Assembly: GCA_032158295.1 (NCBI GenBank)
Contig: CM063249.1
Location: forward strand, 14,240,078-14,304,077
Direction of reading: 5' to 3'
DNA from: Pycnopodia helianthoides
Taxonomy: Eukaryota > Echinodermata > Asteroidea > Forcipulatida > Asteriidae
Length of the DNA stretch: 64,000 bases
Below, in pieces: positions 1 to 12,080 of the stretch. Position 1 is the stretch's first letter, and every line of letters begins with the position of its first letter. The notes beneath the pieces are model-generated. The model did no database searches. It saw only the letters and a list, made by a program, of their open reading frames with translations, and had not been told where the DNA came from. The translations under genes were made by a program, and so were the position numbers.

Positions 1-1071
1 ACCAAACACAGTTCGGTGATTTCCTTGAGCAAAGTGTACCCATGCAAATGAACACCAGGAGACCAGAAGAGAAACCAAGAAAAAAGGGCAAACGCAAAAA
101 GTCTGATGAAGTCAATGACATGACCACAGCCAGTACTATTGGCCCCAAGAAAAGGCGTGGGAGGAAAAAATCATCCCAAAACCCACTAAGTGTGGAGTCA
201 TTGGACCATCCCAATTCACTGGACAATCTAAATGTCTCCACACCAATGAGCGAAGGACAGTTGCCATTGGTTGAGGAGAGTCCGAACCGCTCAGCCACTC
301 ATACTCCCAATATGATGTCAAACTCATGGAGGACAAATGACTCAAATTTACCAGTTCAGAGCTAATGCCTGGTTTGTTAACCAGCAACAAACGCCCTCAG
401 TTGATAGTGATAGCGTTACGCAAGACTTTTTAGACAGTGTGTTTTCTCCTGACACCACTATGTCTGTCACAAACCAAGATCCTGTTGACTCGTTTAGCCA
501 GCTGACGAGTGTAAACCAGTCCCATCACTCTCCGGCATCATCTTTAACGTCACAGCAATCCATGAACGAAACTGCATCTACAGGATCCTACTCCTCCCAA
601 GGTGGACTGATTGCACGAAATAATCAGTGTTACCAAACCGATAATATCGACCAATCTAAACTGGCCACTTACTCAAATCAGCAAATGAAGTCCATTAAAA
701 CGTCACACGGACTGTTTCTTCTACTGGGGACTCGGTGTCTAACCCTGTGTCAACCTCCAGTGACACGACAGATGCGAACAGCGAGAAAAGTGCTCACGAA
801 GAAATCCACCCGCTTGAAATTTTGCAGGCCCAAATTCAATTGCAGAGACAACAATTCAATTTGAATGACTCACGCCCGTTGCCTTTGAAAAATGCCCAGA
901 AAAAACCCGCAGGGGCAAACCCTGCCAAAAAGACTGGTCCGTCCACCATGGTGCAAGGAGAAGTCGATGTGAATGTGTTAATGGCAGAGGAGGACTCCAC
1001 GTGGTATCTGCCGAATGAACAACCTAAGGAACCAGAAGTGCCTTGGGAGAACACCCGGAAGAACACTAAAG
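1..1071 (+). CDS. MN1: C-terminal part of an MN1-like transcriptional co-regulator, exon open at the left edge
   Basis: Seen: an open frame from base 3 with no start in the window, so the gene continues upstream. It is Ser/Gln/Asn-rich, with basic clusters at 72-101 (KPRKKGKRKK) and 144-170 (PKKRRGRKK), both NLS-like, the second also AT-hook-like. HPLEILQAQIQLQRQQF lies at 807-857, VNVLMAEEDSTWYLP at 969-1013, and VPWE at 1038-1049. Known: vertebrate MN1, as I recall it, has LEILQAQIQLQRQQF followed by a DSLMAE...WYMP...APWEKAK run near its C-terminus; MN1 is a disordered nuclear co-regulator. Odd: reading moves from frame 3 to frame 1 between 316 and 362, and back at 690-700. One extra T in 347-349 and one missing A in 697-700 would explain both, which fits assembly indels better than a pseudogene. 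The order and spacing of the conserved blocks make me fairly sure of the family, less so of strict orthology. Confidence 0.8.
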
Positions 1072-1078
1072 GTAAGGA
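1064..1078 (+). other. Splice donor ending the MN1-like exon
   Basis: The sequence AAAG|GTAAGG matches the donor consensus, with the exon ending at 1071 after the first base of a codon (phase 1). It follows the PWENTRKNTK stretch, which lines up with PWEKAK...NSK in vertebrate MN1, where I recall the only intron lying. Without splicing the frame reads 15 further codons, with no MN1-like residues, to a stop at 1116-1118. Confidence 0.75.
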
Positions 1079-1118
1079 CAGTTCGACTGTCTTTCCCTGG
1101 GACTGGTTTGCGTCATGA

Positions 1119-4100
1119 CACCAACTACAATGCTAAAACGACCCAAGATCGAGGATCAAACTTTCTCATTAACCCGGATAGTTTTGAAATGCTGTAAAAC
1201 TGATCATAATCATTTTCATTTTGATGATTGTGAATCTATCGCAAGTACACAACTGAAACACTCACAGGAAATATTTAAGCCGCCATGATGCAGACCAGTT
1301 AACCTTTTTTCAAAAGATTAATTGTAAAACTATAAAAGACGCACAATCTGTTCTCAACAACAGAGCTTGGATTTCTTTCATTCTCATGAATTTTCCAAGT
1401 ACATGTTAAATACCTCACTTGATTATCTAAAATTTTGTAAGTTTGTTCTAATAGCCATAAGAATTTATTCACTGGGGGGTTCACTAACATCAAAAGCAGG
1501 ATGTTTGTGAATTGTGTAAATGCATGCATTCATGTGGTACAATAACAATGTGACATTTCCAGGATGACATTTTGAAAAATAAACAGATTGTGCATCTTTA
1601 GTCTTAAATTTCAGAGTAAACTGATGTTTTCTCTTTATGCTTTGTTTGTATGTTTGAAACTATGGAACTAACTTGTATCAAAGGTCAATGTAAATATATT
1701 TGTAGAATTTGGATTTCTGTTTATTTTACAATATTATATGAAACTGTGACTTAAGATTTGAAGGTTTTATACGTGAAAGTCTTATATTGAAGGTTTAAAC
1801 TTGAAATAATCAAATTCTTAAACGAGCATGTGTTTGTGGAACAGTGAATTTGAGTTGCAATTTATGAGACAATGACTGAGATTTGCATGGTTGCATTTTC
1901 TTTACAAAGCTTTTAAATCTTGGTTTCAGTCCATGTTGGTCTGCACATTTTCCTTTTTGATTTGATTCATTACATTCATATTTCCCCTGATGTCAAGGAG
2001 AAACAGCAGCAAAATGTCCATTGCGCGTCAACAAAGAATTAACAGGAAAGCATTGATATGTCACTAGTATTGGGTGGGGCATAAACTTGAAAATGTTTAA
2101 CAATATTCTTGTACTTTTACTTTACCCACGGTCAGTGTTTCCCAAACCCCAAATGTCACCTTGAAATTTAATAAGTAGATGCATGAGATTTGTGCCTTAG
2201 GTGCTGTAATCCTTTCTTAGTAGACTCCTGTCTCTGTGAAGTCCTCTCTTGAATCTCCTGACAGTACACAAAGCACTTGCAGCCATGAGGCTTTGTCAAA
2301 ACATTTCTAACACTGGGTCATTTGTTTGACTTCCTGTAGGCCTACCAGAAATTCAACTTGAAGTCATACTGAAAGTTGTTAAAGTCATTCTTAAAGTCAT
2401 TCTTAAAGTTTGTTACCACTTTGGTACCGCATTTTTAAAGTCATTAATCCCATATGGTGATGAGTTGATTCTATAGAAGATTTTACAGAAGTTTTGTATA
2501 ATGGATTGTAACCGAGTTGTATCAACGACTGAGTGGAACTACTTGTAAATGCAAACAGATTTATGCAAACAAACTTGTAAATTTTCCTATTTTTTTTTTC
2601 AACAAAAAATTTGTGAACTTATTTATTTTCAGCACTAGGCCTGTATTGATTCTATTTCAAAATCTAGTCCACGTCAAATCAGTCAAAATCTGCTGCTAAA
2701 GTCGTTAAATCTTTTATTGACTCAGTACTACTACACATGTATGTAGGTGAATTTTCACCATTGGTGAACACTTTTGGAAAATTTAATTCTAGAAAGGCTC
2801 TGACTTACAAAATATGCCTTGTATGAGCTTGATAAATGTACTATTTTTTCTCTATAATTATGGTTTGTAAATTCAATATAGTAAACTGTCATTAATGAAA
2901 GTGGGTGAAAATTGTTATATGCTGTACTTAATTTCCGTACAAGTTAAAATGAAAAAATGTCAAGACAACGCATGAATTCTAAAGTTTGTAAAGCAGTTAT
3001 TAAAACAACAAAAAAATTCTGGAAACTGTGATGATGACAGCCAGTGTGGCAAAAAGGGTGAATCTGTCCCAACTGCCACAGAAATCTTTGTTGTTGCACA
3101 AGTTATGCTTTATAAACTAGATGAATTTGTGGACTAAATGGCTGATGGGAATAGTGATAAGGGTTAAATTAAGGAATCCTGTTTACTTATTAAACAGTTC
3201 ATGGTGGTAATGTAAACAGGAAGTAAACATGTACTCAGTAGTATAAGCATTGTGTTGCAAATTTAGCTTCCTCTTGACTACATGGACAATACTGACTGGG
3301 TTCATCATGTTTGTCAGAGCTTTGTTTTTTTCTGCAGCAATTACAAAATTCACATTTGTTGGTGCAGATGATTTTTTAATTATTGGTTTTGTTTTTAAAG
3401 TTTGCTATTCTTTGTAAAGACACTCTTTTTATGGTTCAATTTTTTTGTCGTTTGAAATGACTCTTCATATAAAGTAAAGCATGATGACACAATCTGATTA
3501 TTTGAAGGCCTATCAATTTTATTTTATGGAGATGGTCAGGATAATAAAAAGTTATTAAATAAAATGGAAAGTAGGTTAAAAAACTAATTATTTGGTTAGG
3601 ACTTGTCTATGGAGACGGTGATTTGAAATGAATGGTTTACTCTAATTGAATTGTAATCAAAAGATGGACTGACTGTTGACAGTTTTAAATAGCTCAACTA
3701 AAAAGAAAAATGCACATGTAAGAAATACATTTGCTTGATTCAATCTTTATACTGTGAGCATCAACGACTTAAGAAATTAGTTTGCTAGAAGAATGTAATT
3801 ATAAAGATTTTAATTCTCCAAGTCCCTTTAATTACGTGAGTTATATTGTACATTTTAATTAATAATCATTAACAGCTTCAAAGCAAAAAACACTTTATTT
3901 TCCCCGATACCTTTTGAGATTGAAAAAGAAAAGGAAAACAAACTGAAAATGTGAGTTTCTTTTTATCGTGATATATTTTGTGATACTTGGAAATTATCTA
4001 GATTACTTAGAATTCTTAAGAACTCAGAATCTCTACAATTAATCACTACACAGGGTGTGGTGTTTGTGTTTAGAGTGAGTTCAAAATTAAGTTTGTTCAT

Positions 4101-4870
4101 TTCAAAATACCCTTGAAATTGAAACCATTTTGGTCCTTTGTTTGACAAAATCAGTAAGTTGGAGATCATTGCCTTCATTGCAAACAAGTTAGTATTTTAG
4201 ATGGTCAGTTTCTGAAGCTTGCAACCCACCTATTCATTTTTATAGGACATCACCCCCTTTAATAATAATTAACTATCTACATATAGGTCAGGGTTGGAAG
4301 ACCCAAGCTTAATTGTTGAGTCCAGTGTCCCAGATAATGTGGTAATGGTCCCACTAAAATTTTAAGGGCCATGTACCTGAGATTTATGTTTATGATCGGC
4401 ATTTAATGATTAGTGTATTCAATACACTGTCTACACACCCTTCGGAATTCCCTGCAGACTAGTAAAAGTCAATTTTGGAAAATTGGCAAGAAACAAAGCA
4501 TAAATCATAGCCTGGGTCCTTCATAAATCACCCCTGAGAAAGAGAGCACGGCAGAGTTAAAAAGCACCAGCACTCTCCTTTAGGTCTCAGGAACTTGTCA
4601 TGAACTGTGTGTGAAGTATGATCATTATGGTTTGATCTTCATGTTGGGATTAGCCCCAGCTTTATTTTTGTTCTTTTTTCCTGCGCCGGGGGGGGGGGGA
4701 GGGGGGTCAGTAAGCTTGCCTTTTTCACAGGTCAAAACTTAAAAGTCCTGTTCAGTGACAATTTGGGTCAGGCAACTTATAACATTGTTAAATATTGGTT
4801 TTTAGTGTCCAGTACAAGTTGTAAATCGAAGCTGAGCTTTTTTTGATAAATCGGAGCCTAACTTCAGGGG
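1119..4870. other. AT-rich non-coding stretch, no recognised element
   Basis: No open frame longer than about 75 codons and no match to the repeat families elsewhere in the window. Small features are a direct repeat of 'AAAGTCATTCTT' at about 2385-2410 and a run of 12 G at 4688-4699. It may hold diverged repeats that I cannot see. Confidence 0.5.
1578..1583 (+). terminator. AATAAA, possible poly(A) signal of an unspliced transcript
   Basis: An AATAAA lies about 460 bases after the stop that would be used if the donor at 1072 were skipped. It would allow a short isoform with the intron retained. AATAAA is common by chance in DNA this AT-rich, so support is slight. Confidence 0.2.
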
Positions 4871-4879
4871 GCTGCTTAC

Positions 4880-4916
4880 CACATAATTCTGTGCTCACAA
4901 CCCACAGAATTATGTG
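4880..4916. repeat. Perfect 14-bp hairpin inside a fold-back repeat
   Basis: CACATAATTCTGTG at 4880-4893 is the exact reverse complement of CACAGAATTATGTG at 4903-4916, with a 9-base loop. The flanks GGCTGCTTAC and GTAAGC also pair partly. The words match the 'TGCTTACCGCAGAATT' fold-back at 19204-19327, so this is probably a decayed member of that family. Confidence 0.65.
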
Positions 4917-4939
4917 CCCGTAAGCGTAGAATTCCGTGA

Positions 4940-6435
4940 TAATTAGCACTATGAAAATAGGTCCTGTTTTGAGGAAAATACATGTATGGAAGTTTTTTTT
5001 TAAGAATCTCTGTTCTTACATTTATAAGAACATTGTTTAATGTAATTTACTGGTCAGTTGGACTACATGGTGAAGCAGTTGGTGGCAGCTGTTTTAACCA
5101 TCTTTGTCATGTTGTCTTTGTGTTTTAAAGCAATAATGATTCTGATTTTCATTATACCGAAAAGGGAGCCAGACTATTTCTGTCTTCAGCCTCGATTTGG
5201 TTACTTGAATACGAGAAAAACAAGATGGCAGCTCCATGAACGTTCAATGTCCATTAGTACATACACGTACTACACCTGACTCGTTACTTTCTCTTGAGGG
5301 TTCAGGCCAGCTACAGGGGATTGACTTTGATTGACTTTGTATCTGTTGTGATATTGGGTCTGCAGTTCAAGGTTAAAGATCATGGTTTAACACATGCATG
5401 CGTCGTGCATGTTTCAAACTCAAAGGATATTTTTTGCATGGCAACTGGTTTAATGTTCAATCTCCTAAATTAAAATGAACACTATTTATAAAAAACCTTT
5501 ACAGACAGTTGAAATCATCCCTCTACTTGTGTTTTTATGTATTATTGTTTTTATTACTAATTTTTTGACTGGTACAAACAATACATGAAATGGCAAAATA
5601 AAAACACATCAAGGTAAACAGCAATCTTTGGGCATAAAAACCCACCACCCTTGCATTCTTAAAGTAATCTCACATAACCTGAATTCAAAATATTCCTGTC
5701 CGATCTGCATTCGTTTGATGATCAATGTTTAATTTAGGAAACAGTGGCTTAATGGCGACCAATTAACAAGGTAACACAGAGAAACCAGAATTAGAGAGGG
5801 CACACAATTTTTAAAGGGCTATGATAACAAATGAATGCAAATGGAAACAAAAACAACCGGAAAAAGTAACTATTATGCAGTTATGGGACTGCAAAAATAA
5901 TAAAATGTACTGTTGCTGTGGAGCCTGATATCATGAGATGCATAATCAAGAACAGGTATGGAGTATAGGAAAGACTTTACATACAAATATTGTAATGTGA
6001 TTATATTTCATGTGACATTTGTAGTTAAATCACATACACTATGTTGATCGCTGTCCGAAATTGTGAATAATTTTAATGTTTTCCCCAAAGACCATCTCAT
6101 TCTGAAAACGCTTGTTTTTATTTTATGTTTTTATGCAGTATGTGAAGGTACTTCACTTACATGTAACTTAAATTAGGAAACTAAATTGCATGACATCAGC
6201 TGATTTTCGGGTCATGTGTAATACAGTGCATGTATTTATCTACCATATAAGGAAATGATGGGTAAACACAGTTTATAGTCTACAATTTACAATGTTACTC
6301 TTTTGGGCAGTGTGCTGAAATCAGTTGGGTTTCTGCCGGTACCATTAAGATCCCCCCTCTGCTTTGTATTCATATATTCCAGAAAAAAGAAAAATAGTCA
6401 AAGTTGGTTGTGCACTTATCTTAAATTCTTCAGGA
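4940..6435. other. Non-coding stretch, mostly unclassified
   Basis: Contains 'CAGCCTCGATTTGGTTACTTGAA' like sequence at about 5178-5230, which resembles part of the fold-back element at 45624-45759 (also echoed near 7400). Otherwise only AT-rich DNA was seen. Confidence 0.4.
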
Positions 6436-6580
6436 ACTAGCGACAAGACATCTGCCCTAGAATGGCAAAGGTTGTTGGTTTGAGTCCCGCCCGAGAAGTA
6501 TACTTTTTATTCATAGGACTCGGGGGAAAGTACTGAGTATACAGTACTTGACACACATATGTGTTTGGGTAATATACAAA
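6436..6580 (+). mobile_element. SINE-A copy (tRNA-derived)
   Basis: Has a diverged pol III B box (TTGGTTTGAGTCCCGC, about 6476-6491) after 'GACAAGACATCTGCCCTAGAA', then the family body 'GGACTCGGGGGAAAGTACTG' and a tail ending in GTTTGGGTAATAT. The same order is seen at 47632-47805 (+) and, inverted, at 41478-41633 and 58732-58866. Confidence 0.75.
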
Positions 6581-6854
6581 TTATAAAATAGTAGATGTTT
6601 TTCTCAAAGAGAGGCCATAAATAATAATCTTTTGAATTTGTCCCATGATCCCTTAGCACTTTTTGGAACAGCTATTGTGTTCCAAAATAGAGTAAAAGAA
6701 AGAAAAAAATGATTTGAAATAGTTAAGTGTGTAGAAATAGTAGAAGCACAACCTATTCCAATCAAATCTTACTTTGAATTTGAACCTTGACTTAATCAAA
6801 TTGTTGTAATAGCTTTTTGATATGTTGTACCAACAAGTCCAAAATCCACAAAGT

Positions 6855-6874
6855 AAAAAAAAAAAAAAAAAAAA
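6855..6874. repeat. Poly(A) run of 20
   Basis: Pure A tract; no recognisable retroposed sequence directly upstream, so it is not clearly a retrotransposon tail. It creates Lys- or Phe-homopolymer frames that are not genes. Confidence 0.9.
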
Positions 6875-7607
6875 CAGAGACAAAATCTAGCCTGAAAGAC
6901 GAATTAGGCCGTGTAAGCTTGCCCGGGGCAACAACTGAGTCACTGGAAATGGGGGAATTTTTTTTTGTAATGCTCAACTGTGCAGTTAATGTGAACAGGA
7001 TACGTTGCGTGTACAACAAACTCCTATGCCCCTTTTTCTTACAATCAAGGAGTGAATAGTAGGCACGGGTGATTGGTTTAGTTTCTGTCTGATGAATGAG
7101 TGAATATGTATTGCTTCAGTAGACTTGTACGTTAGCCAGGTACCGTACTACTGTCTGCGATCAATAAGGCAATTGGCTGGTCTGTCATTACTGTGTCCGT
7201 GGCTCTTGCGGTCAGCATCTTGGTTAAACTCTATAGTTTTGAGTTGAAGTGGACTGCCACACAGTGCCATATTCATAATGTAAATTTCTTATTGTAGTAC
7301 CAGCGATCTGTACAAAAGGAGGCAGTTATCATCAAAACCTCCATTTGCAATAAGCATTGGTGTAAAAAGAAGACAAAATTTCCTGAGATTTTCCGACGTG
7401 CCTCAGTTTGGTCACATTGATTTGAATGAAAAAAATAATAAAAAAGGGCTGCTCTTTGATTTGAAGGTGTATTACATCTTTGATTTAAAGGAAAACCCGT
7501 CCAGTTGTTGAAGTCGGGTCTGGAGTTTTATCATCGAGAGGGCAAGGCCATTTTCATTTTGCAAAGTGTACTTCCATTGTAAAGATCTTAAGATATCTGG
7601 AAAACTT

Positions 7608-7667
7608 ATGAAGGGGCACCTAGGCCAAGATCAGAGCAACGAAGGCCATGGCCTCTGTGGCCTCCAT
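7608..7667 (+). mobile_element. SINE-B fragment
   Basis: Sequence GGGGCACCTAGGCCAAGATC followed by 'CAACGAAGGCCATGGCC' matches, in reverse, the 'GGTCTTGGCCTTGGTGCCCC' region of the copy at 42455-42560. Only about 60 bases are recognisable. Confidence 0.45.
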
Positions 7668-8084
7668 TTAATTCCATTTAATGTCATTTTACTGGTCTGC
7701 ATGGCTTTTTTTAACTGGTCCATTTTTTAACGTTACCTGCACCAGTGTTACATGATTTTGCATAATTTTTTTAAATTGGAAGTACATGAACAGTCAGTGG
7801 TTTAAATGTAGCAATGGTAAAAAGCAATAAACCAGTCAGCCGGACCAAAGTTGTGTGGTTTTCCTTTTACTTTGTGAACTAACACAGTCCATAGATTTGT
7901 GGAGTCAAAAATTTAGTACTACAAAATGGCAGATCGTGTTAGTTCACGAAGTACATGTAAAAAGAAAACTACAATTTTTTATGGGACATTTGTGTGAATT
8001 ATTATATTCTACTTTTAAAATATCTTTCCAACAATATTCATCTTAATACCAATTGCTTTTATAGCCCAAAGCGCCCAATCCAAA

Positions 8085-8342
8085 GGCAATGTGTCCCTGT
8101 ATCATGTAACTGTAATTGCTTCTCATCACCCAGGAGTAAATGGGTATTGTGAGGGTTGAGATTGTTTGTGTGAATGATTTATAGCAACCTGTGCTCCTAT
8201 TTGTATGCTGGTGCTGCATAACCCTAAGGAGTTTTCAGGAATACCGAAATCCTGATGAACAGATGTAATGATTATGTAAGGCGATTTGAAGGGCCTACTT
8301 GGCTTCAAAAAGGGCATAATAAATACACATTTATTATTATTA
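8085..8342 (+). mobile_element. SINE-C copy, 5' head lost
   Basis: Body words TAATTGCTTCTCATCACCCA, GGAGTAAATGGGTA, 'GCAACCTGTG', 'GATGAACAG' and the 3' end 'TTTGAAGGGCCTACTTGGCT' followed by an (ATT)n-like tail. All recur in order at 55350-55640. The tRNA-like head is missing or too diverged to see. Confidence 0.75.
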
Positions 8343-10429
8343 AATTATGATTAGGTATTCTTAAAGTGGAAATGGATCACCCCAGCCGGTGATTCATTTA
8401 CGTGTACATTAATTCCAGTTTCCTTTAAACTGACCAGATATCAGGCATAATCATTTTTCAGGATGTTCTCCACCATTAGTAATTACAATCTGTCAATCAA
8501 TTAGGCTGGAGTTTTGATCATTCACTCCTGGAACAGTTCCAGATTGTTAACTACAGACTGAGATCGTCTTAGACACTGTGTGATTTTGAATCAACCCGTC
8601 AAACCCCAACTCCCTTCGGACATTTTTTTAAATTGCAGAAATTTCCTGAAAGCATTAAATTATTCCATTAGTCTAGCAAATAAACGTCATCATCATGCTT
8701 ATCATGATCAAATTTTTCTGTGCAGTGTTTTGCAATTATAACTCAAATCAGAATTGTTTGATTTTAAGCTTCTCATTTATTAGCCCACTTCACTTACACA
8801 CGCCTATCGTGCCGGCCATTTGGGGAGTCAAAATGTACAAAAAGGAATTTACTCTCCAAATGGCAGAAATGGTGCACATATTGCGGAGGTGCATTCCATG
8901 TTTCGTAAGGGGTCAACACAGGATTCTCCCCAGGATTTGTCAAAACGCTGTCCAAATCAAAGTATTTTTAACTTGGTGTTTATATTTAGTTTTAAAAGCT
9001 ATACTGTGCAATCTTGAGGGGTTTAAATTGTTTAACTTTATGGTATTTGTGAGTTTGATCATGAATCTAAACAAGGTTAAGTAAAAGGGTGTCCAAATTT
9101 GCTGGAAATATAAAAAATGGGTGTCCAAATTATTCACTTACAATACATTTACATGTAAATGACAGACAAAAAAAGGGTTTCCAAATTTAAAACGGTGTCC
9201 AAAAGACACCCAGACACCCCTCTGGCTAACACCATGAATACAAAAAAGTTGGGTCACACTAAGTGCGCTGGTCTTTGACAATTACTATTGTTGGCCCTGT
9301 GCTTTAATACAAATCCAACTAGACAAAAATGAAAAAAAATTATGAATTTGTAGTATGGTTGCGGACATTAAATTCTGAAGTAAAAAAATACATACTTTAA
9401 ATGGTAATTTGTTTTTTATCATCAGCTAATCTAGAAGCTTTTCCGTTTCATGACAAACAAACAAAGTCCTTTATTTTTGAAAATGTTTACTGTCGCTTGT
9501 TATACTTGTGTGGGGGTTGGGGGATTTCGTAAGGTAAAGGATGCTGTTGTGTTAACATGACAAATTCTGTTATTACAAAGCCCAAGGCGATCACTCCTCA
9601 CAGAAACAGCTTCTTGAAATTCAATCTCTGAATAATTTATATTTATAGAAAAGTTCCTAATTTTTACATTCATTATGCTTTCAAGACATTATGTAAAAAA
9701 GTCTAATTTATAACTCGTAATTAGAGAAAAACTAATTATTCCCATGAAGGATGTTTCAATGGATGACTGTTTTTTGTCAGTTTGTTATAATTCAATTGAA
9801 TGCACTTCAATTTTCACTTCATCGCAGACTGGGATGAAATGAGAATTTCTTCCAAAAAATGTCATCGATCAAATTTTCAGTCGCTGTTAAACTGGGATTG
9901 ACACTTGACAGTGAATGAAATTTTGACCGTGAACACACACAGTGCTTCTGTACTCAGGCCCTCTCTTTAAAGTAATACACAAAGAATTTAAAAAAAAAAA
10001 ATATCTTTAAAAACTGTATTGCCTTTTAATCAGTGTATACAAATATTTCAAACTTAATTTTGAGGAAATTTATGTGCACTGTGTATTCCCTAAATACAGG
10101 TATGTGTAGTGATCACATTCCTGTTACTATGTTTAACAAGATAGAAAAATAGGGAATTTAAAAAATTTCCTTTAAAGGGAGGTCATGGATATGACAGTTT
10201 TACAAATCAGACAGGAAAAATAAATTCATTACTTGGGGTACAAGACCTGTTTTTATAAAAGCAGATCGTGCAAAAATGAAATAACATGAAATTAGCAACA
10301 AAACAGCAATTGACTTATTTTAACAAATCTCACTAACTTGTGGCTCGGAGTAAATTGTATTGTAGGTTTACATTACAAGCCCCTGTGTATGATTTTCCTG
10401 AGAAATGTGAGCTCTCTAATGACATTATC
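8343..10429. other. Non-coding stretch with small diverged fragments
   Basis: Seen: a 14-base inverted repeat with one mismatch (GCCATTTGGGGAGT at 8813 with ACTCTCCAAATGGC at 8850); several copies of 'GTGTCCAAAT' at 9088-9210; and a fragment 'CAATTACTATTGTTGGCCCT' near 9278 resembling a TTAA-element end. A 129-codon frame at 8695-9084 has no recognisable product. Confidence 0.4.
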
Positions 10430-10640
10430 TTACAGTGTGAACGTTTAAAGAGCTTGGCAATGAATAGGAGGCGAAAAGGGCACAGATCTCACGCGAGAGA
10501 GACGCCGTTCCTCTTGACGAGCGCAGAGCATGCCCCTTGGCGCTAGCTTTCTTGGCTTGTCCAATGCCTCGCCGCGGACACTCTCTGCTTTATCCAGAAG
10601 GGACACACTCACTGCGGGATAAAAGATCCATGATCTTTTA
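10430..10640. promoter_or_regulatory. CpG-rich island with palindrome, possible regulatory DNA
   Basis: Bases 10480-10620 carry many CpG steps (ACGCGAG, GACGCCG, GACGAGCGC, CCTCGCCGCGGAC) in a CpG-poor background. At its edge lies a perfect 9-bp hairpin, TAAAAGATC-CAT-GATCTTTTA (10620-10640). No repeat family matches. A regulatory role is inference only. Confidence 0.25.
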
Positions 10641-11049
10641 CTTGATCCTCCGCATTGGAAATCAAATCAGTCCAAATTGCTGTGGGTTCTCCAGAGAATA
10701 ACCAAGAACATTTTTCAGGTATCGCATTACGCATTTTTTTTTCCCCCGCTTCTTTTTGCGGCTCAAGAAGTTTTCTAGTAATCAGAGGGATATGACTGCT
10801 TAGAGATATGATAGCTTCTTGATTGGTGCAATGCAAGCTATTTACAGGGCTGTGCCCAGGCATGCAGATCTGTGGAATTTCTGGTGCACTCAATACATCT
10901 GTGTCATATAATGGTACATGAGGAGACATGGAACAGAAATTAAGACAACATTCAGGAACATAACGATTCTGAATGATTTTATCATGTACATCAGTAAGAG
11001 CTTACATGTAATATGGCCTTAACTCCATGATTGGAGCACTTTAAACAGG

Positions 11050-11210
11050 GTTGGAAAGGAAAATTCTACAGCCCTTTTCAAACTCAACGAATTTCCAGGG
11101 AAAATCCCAGGAAAATTTAGTTTACTGTTTCACACTTGAATGGCTAACCCTGGCAATCTCCTGGGAAATAGCCATTTTAAATACTGGGAAATTGGTACCC
11201 CTGCTTGGAG
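11050..11210 (+). repeat. 'CCTGGGAAA' repeat family, copy 1
   Basis: Shares TTTCACACTTGAATGGCTAA, CCCTGGCAATCTCCTGGGAA and 'CCCCTGCTTGGAGTAGGGTTAA' style words with 40965-41160. Internal CCAGGGAAA/CCCAGGAAA words in both orientations could pair within the repeat. Transposon class unknown. Confidence 0.7.
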
Positions 11211-11374
11211 TAGGGTTAAAGGGTGTGTACAACATTGGTAAGATTTAAAATATAAATGTTCACAGATTTCCAGATAACTTACATTGTATGAAGATGGTCA
11301 TGATGGTAAACTTCCCTTGAAATAGTTTTGCTTGAAATGATACAGCTTTTAGGAAATGAGTAAACAAATAGTTT

Positions 11375-11570
11375 TATTGCGCGTGTCCAAAACCTGATGT
11401 TTGAAAACAGTGAAAACATATAACAGGTTTTTCACTGTTTTCTCATGACTCCGAAGACCGATTGAGCTTAACATTTCACAGGTTTGTTATTTCATGTGGG
11501 CCTATATGTTGGTCACATAAAGGGATTACTACAGTCTTTGAAAATTACCAATGTTGCACATGTGCTTTAA
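11375..11570 (-). mobile_element. Partial TTAA-flanked element, family I
   Basis: Read on the minus strand it gives TTAA then a diverged end, 'GAAATAACAAACCTGTGAAA' and 'CATGAGAAAACAGTGAAA', matching the 5' half of 19665-20006. The TTAA at 11567-11570 is the outer end. The other end was not found. Confidence 0.6.
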
Positions 11571-11799
11571 GTGAGATAATTACTGTGTTAGAATAGTACT
11601 GGGGGTTCATTTTCCCCCAGGAAAATTGCATCCGTGTGACATAAATATTGGGGTGGCGGTGGGGTTAAACTTCCCAAGGAATTTCATGGGACTTGGCTCT
11701 GTAATGAGAAAATAGCTTACACTAACATCAGAGTTAGGCTTTTGCTGCTAATAAAACCCAAACTTTGGAATAATCCAGAGGTACATGTATGGTCTGAGT

Positions 11800-12080
11800 G
11801 ATGAATGAATGCAACAAAACCCTGTTCATACAACCAAGCCTAATCCCAAGAAATCAAACCCCAGGAAATTCCTGGGGATATTTAACATCACCACCACCCC
11901 ATGTTCACTTCACATTATGCTATTTCCTTGGGACAATTAACATTGTGCGTACCCTCCTGGAGTTATCTCGCTTTAAATAACCAAACTCCCAAGCAGGGGT
12001 GCTTAAACCCGGGATAAGGCTATTTCCCAGGAGTTTGCCAGGGTTAGAAAGTCAAATGTGAAAAAGGTTCACCAAATTGT
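11800..12080 (-). repeat. 'CCTGGGAAA' repeat family, copy 2
   Basis: The inverted form of copy 1: 'CTATTTCCCAGGAGTTTGCC' then AGGGTTAGAAAGTCAAATGTG at the right edge, and CCCCAGGAAATTCCTGGGGA, itself a near-perfect palindrome, near 11861. Lies 600 bases from copy 1 in opposite orientation. Confidence 0.65.

Noticed and set aside
1072..1118. Continuation of the MN1-like frame for 15 codons to a stop
   Set aside because: A strong donor precedes it and the residues do not resemble the MN1 C-terminus. Treated as intron, though an unspliced isoform is possible.
6653..7059. Several 75-80 codon frames on both strands
   Set aside because: All are extended by the poly(A)/poly(T) run at 6855-6874.
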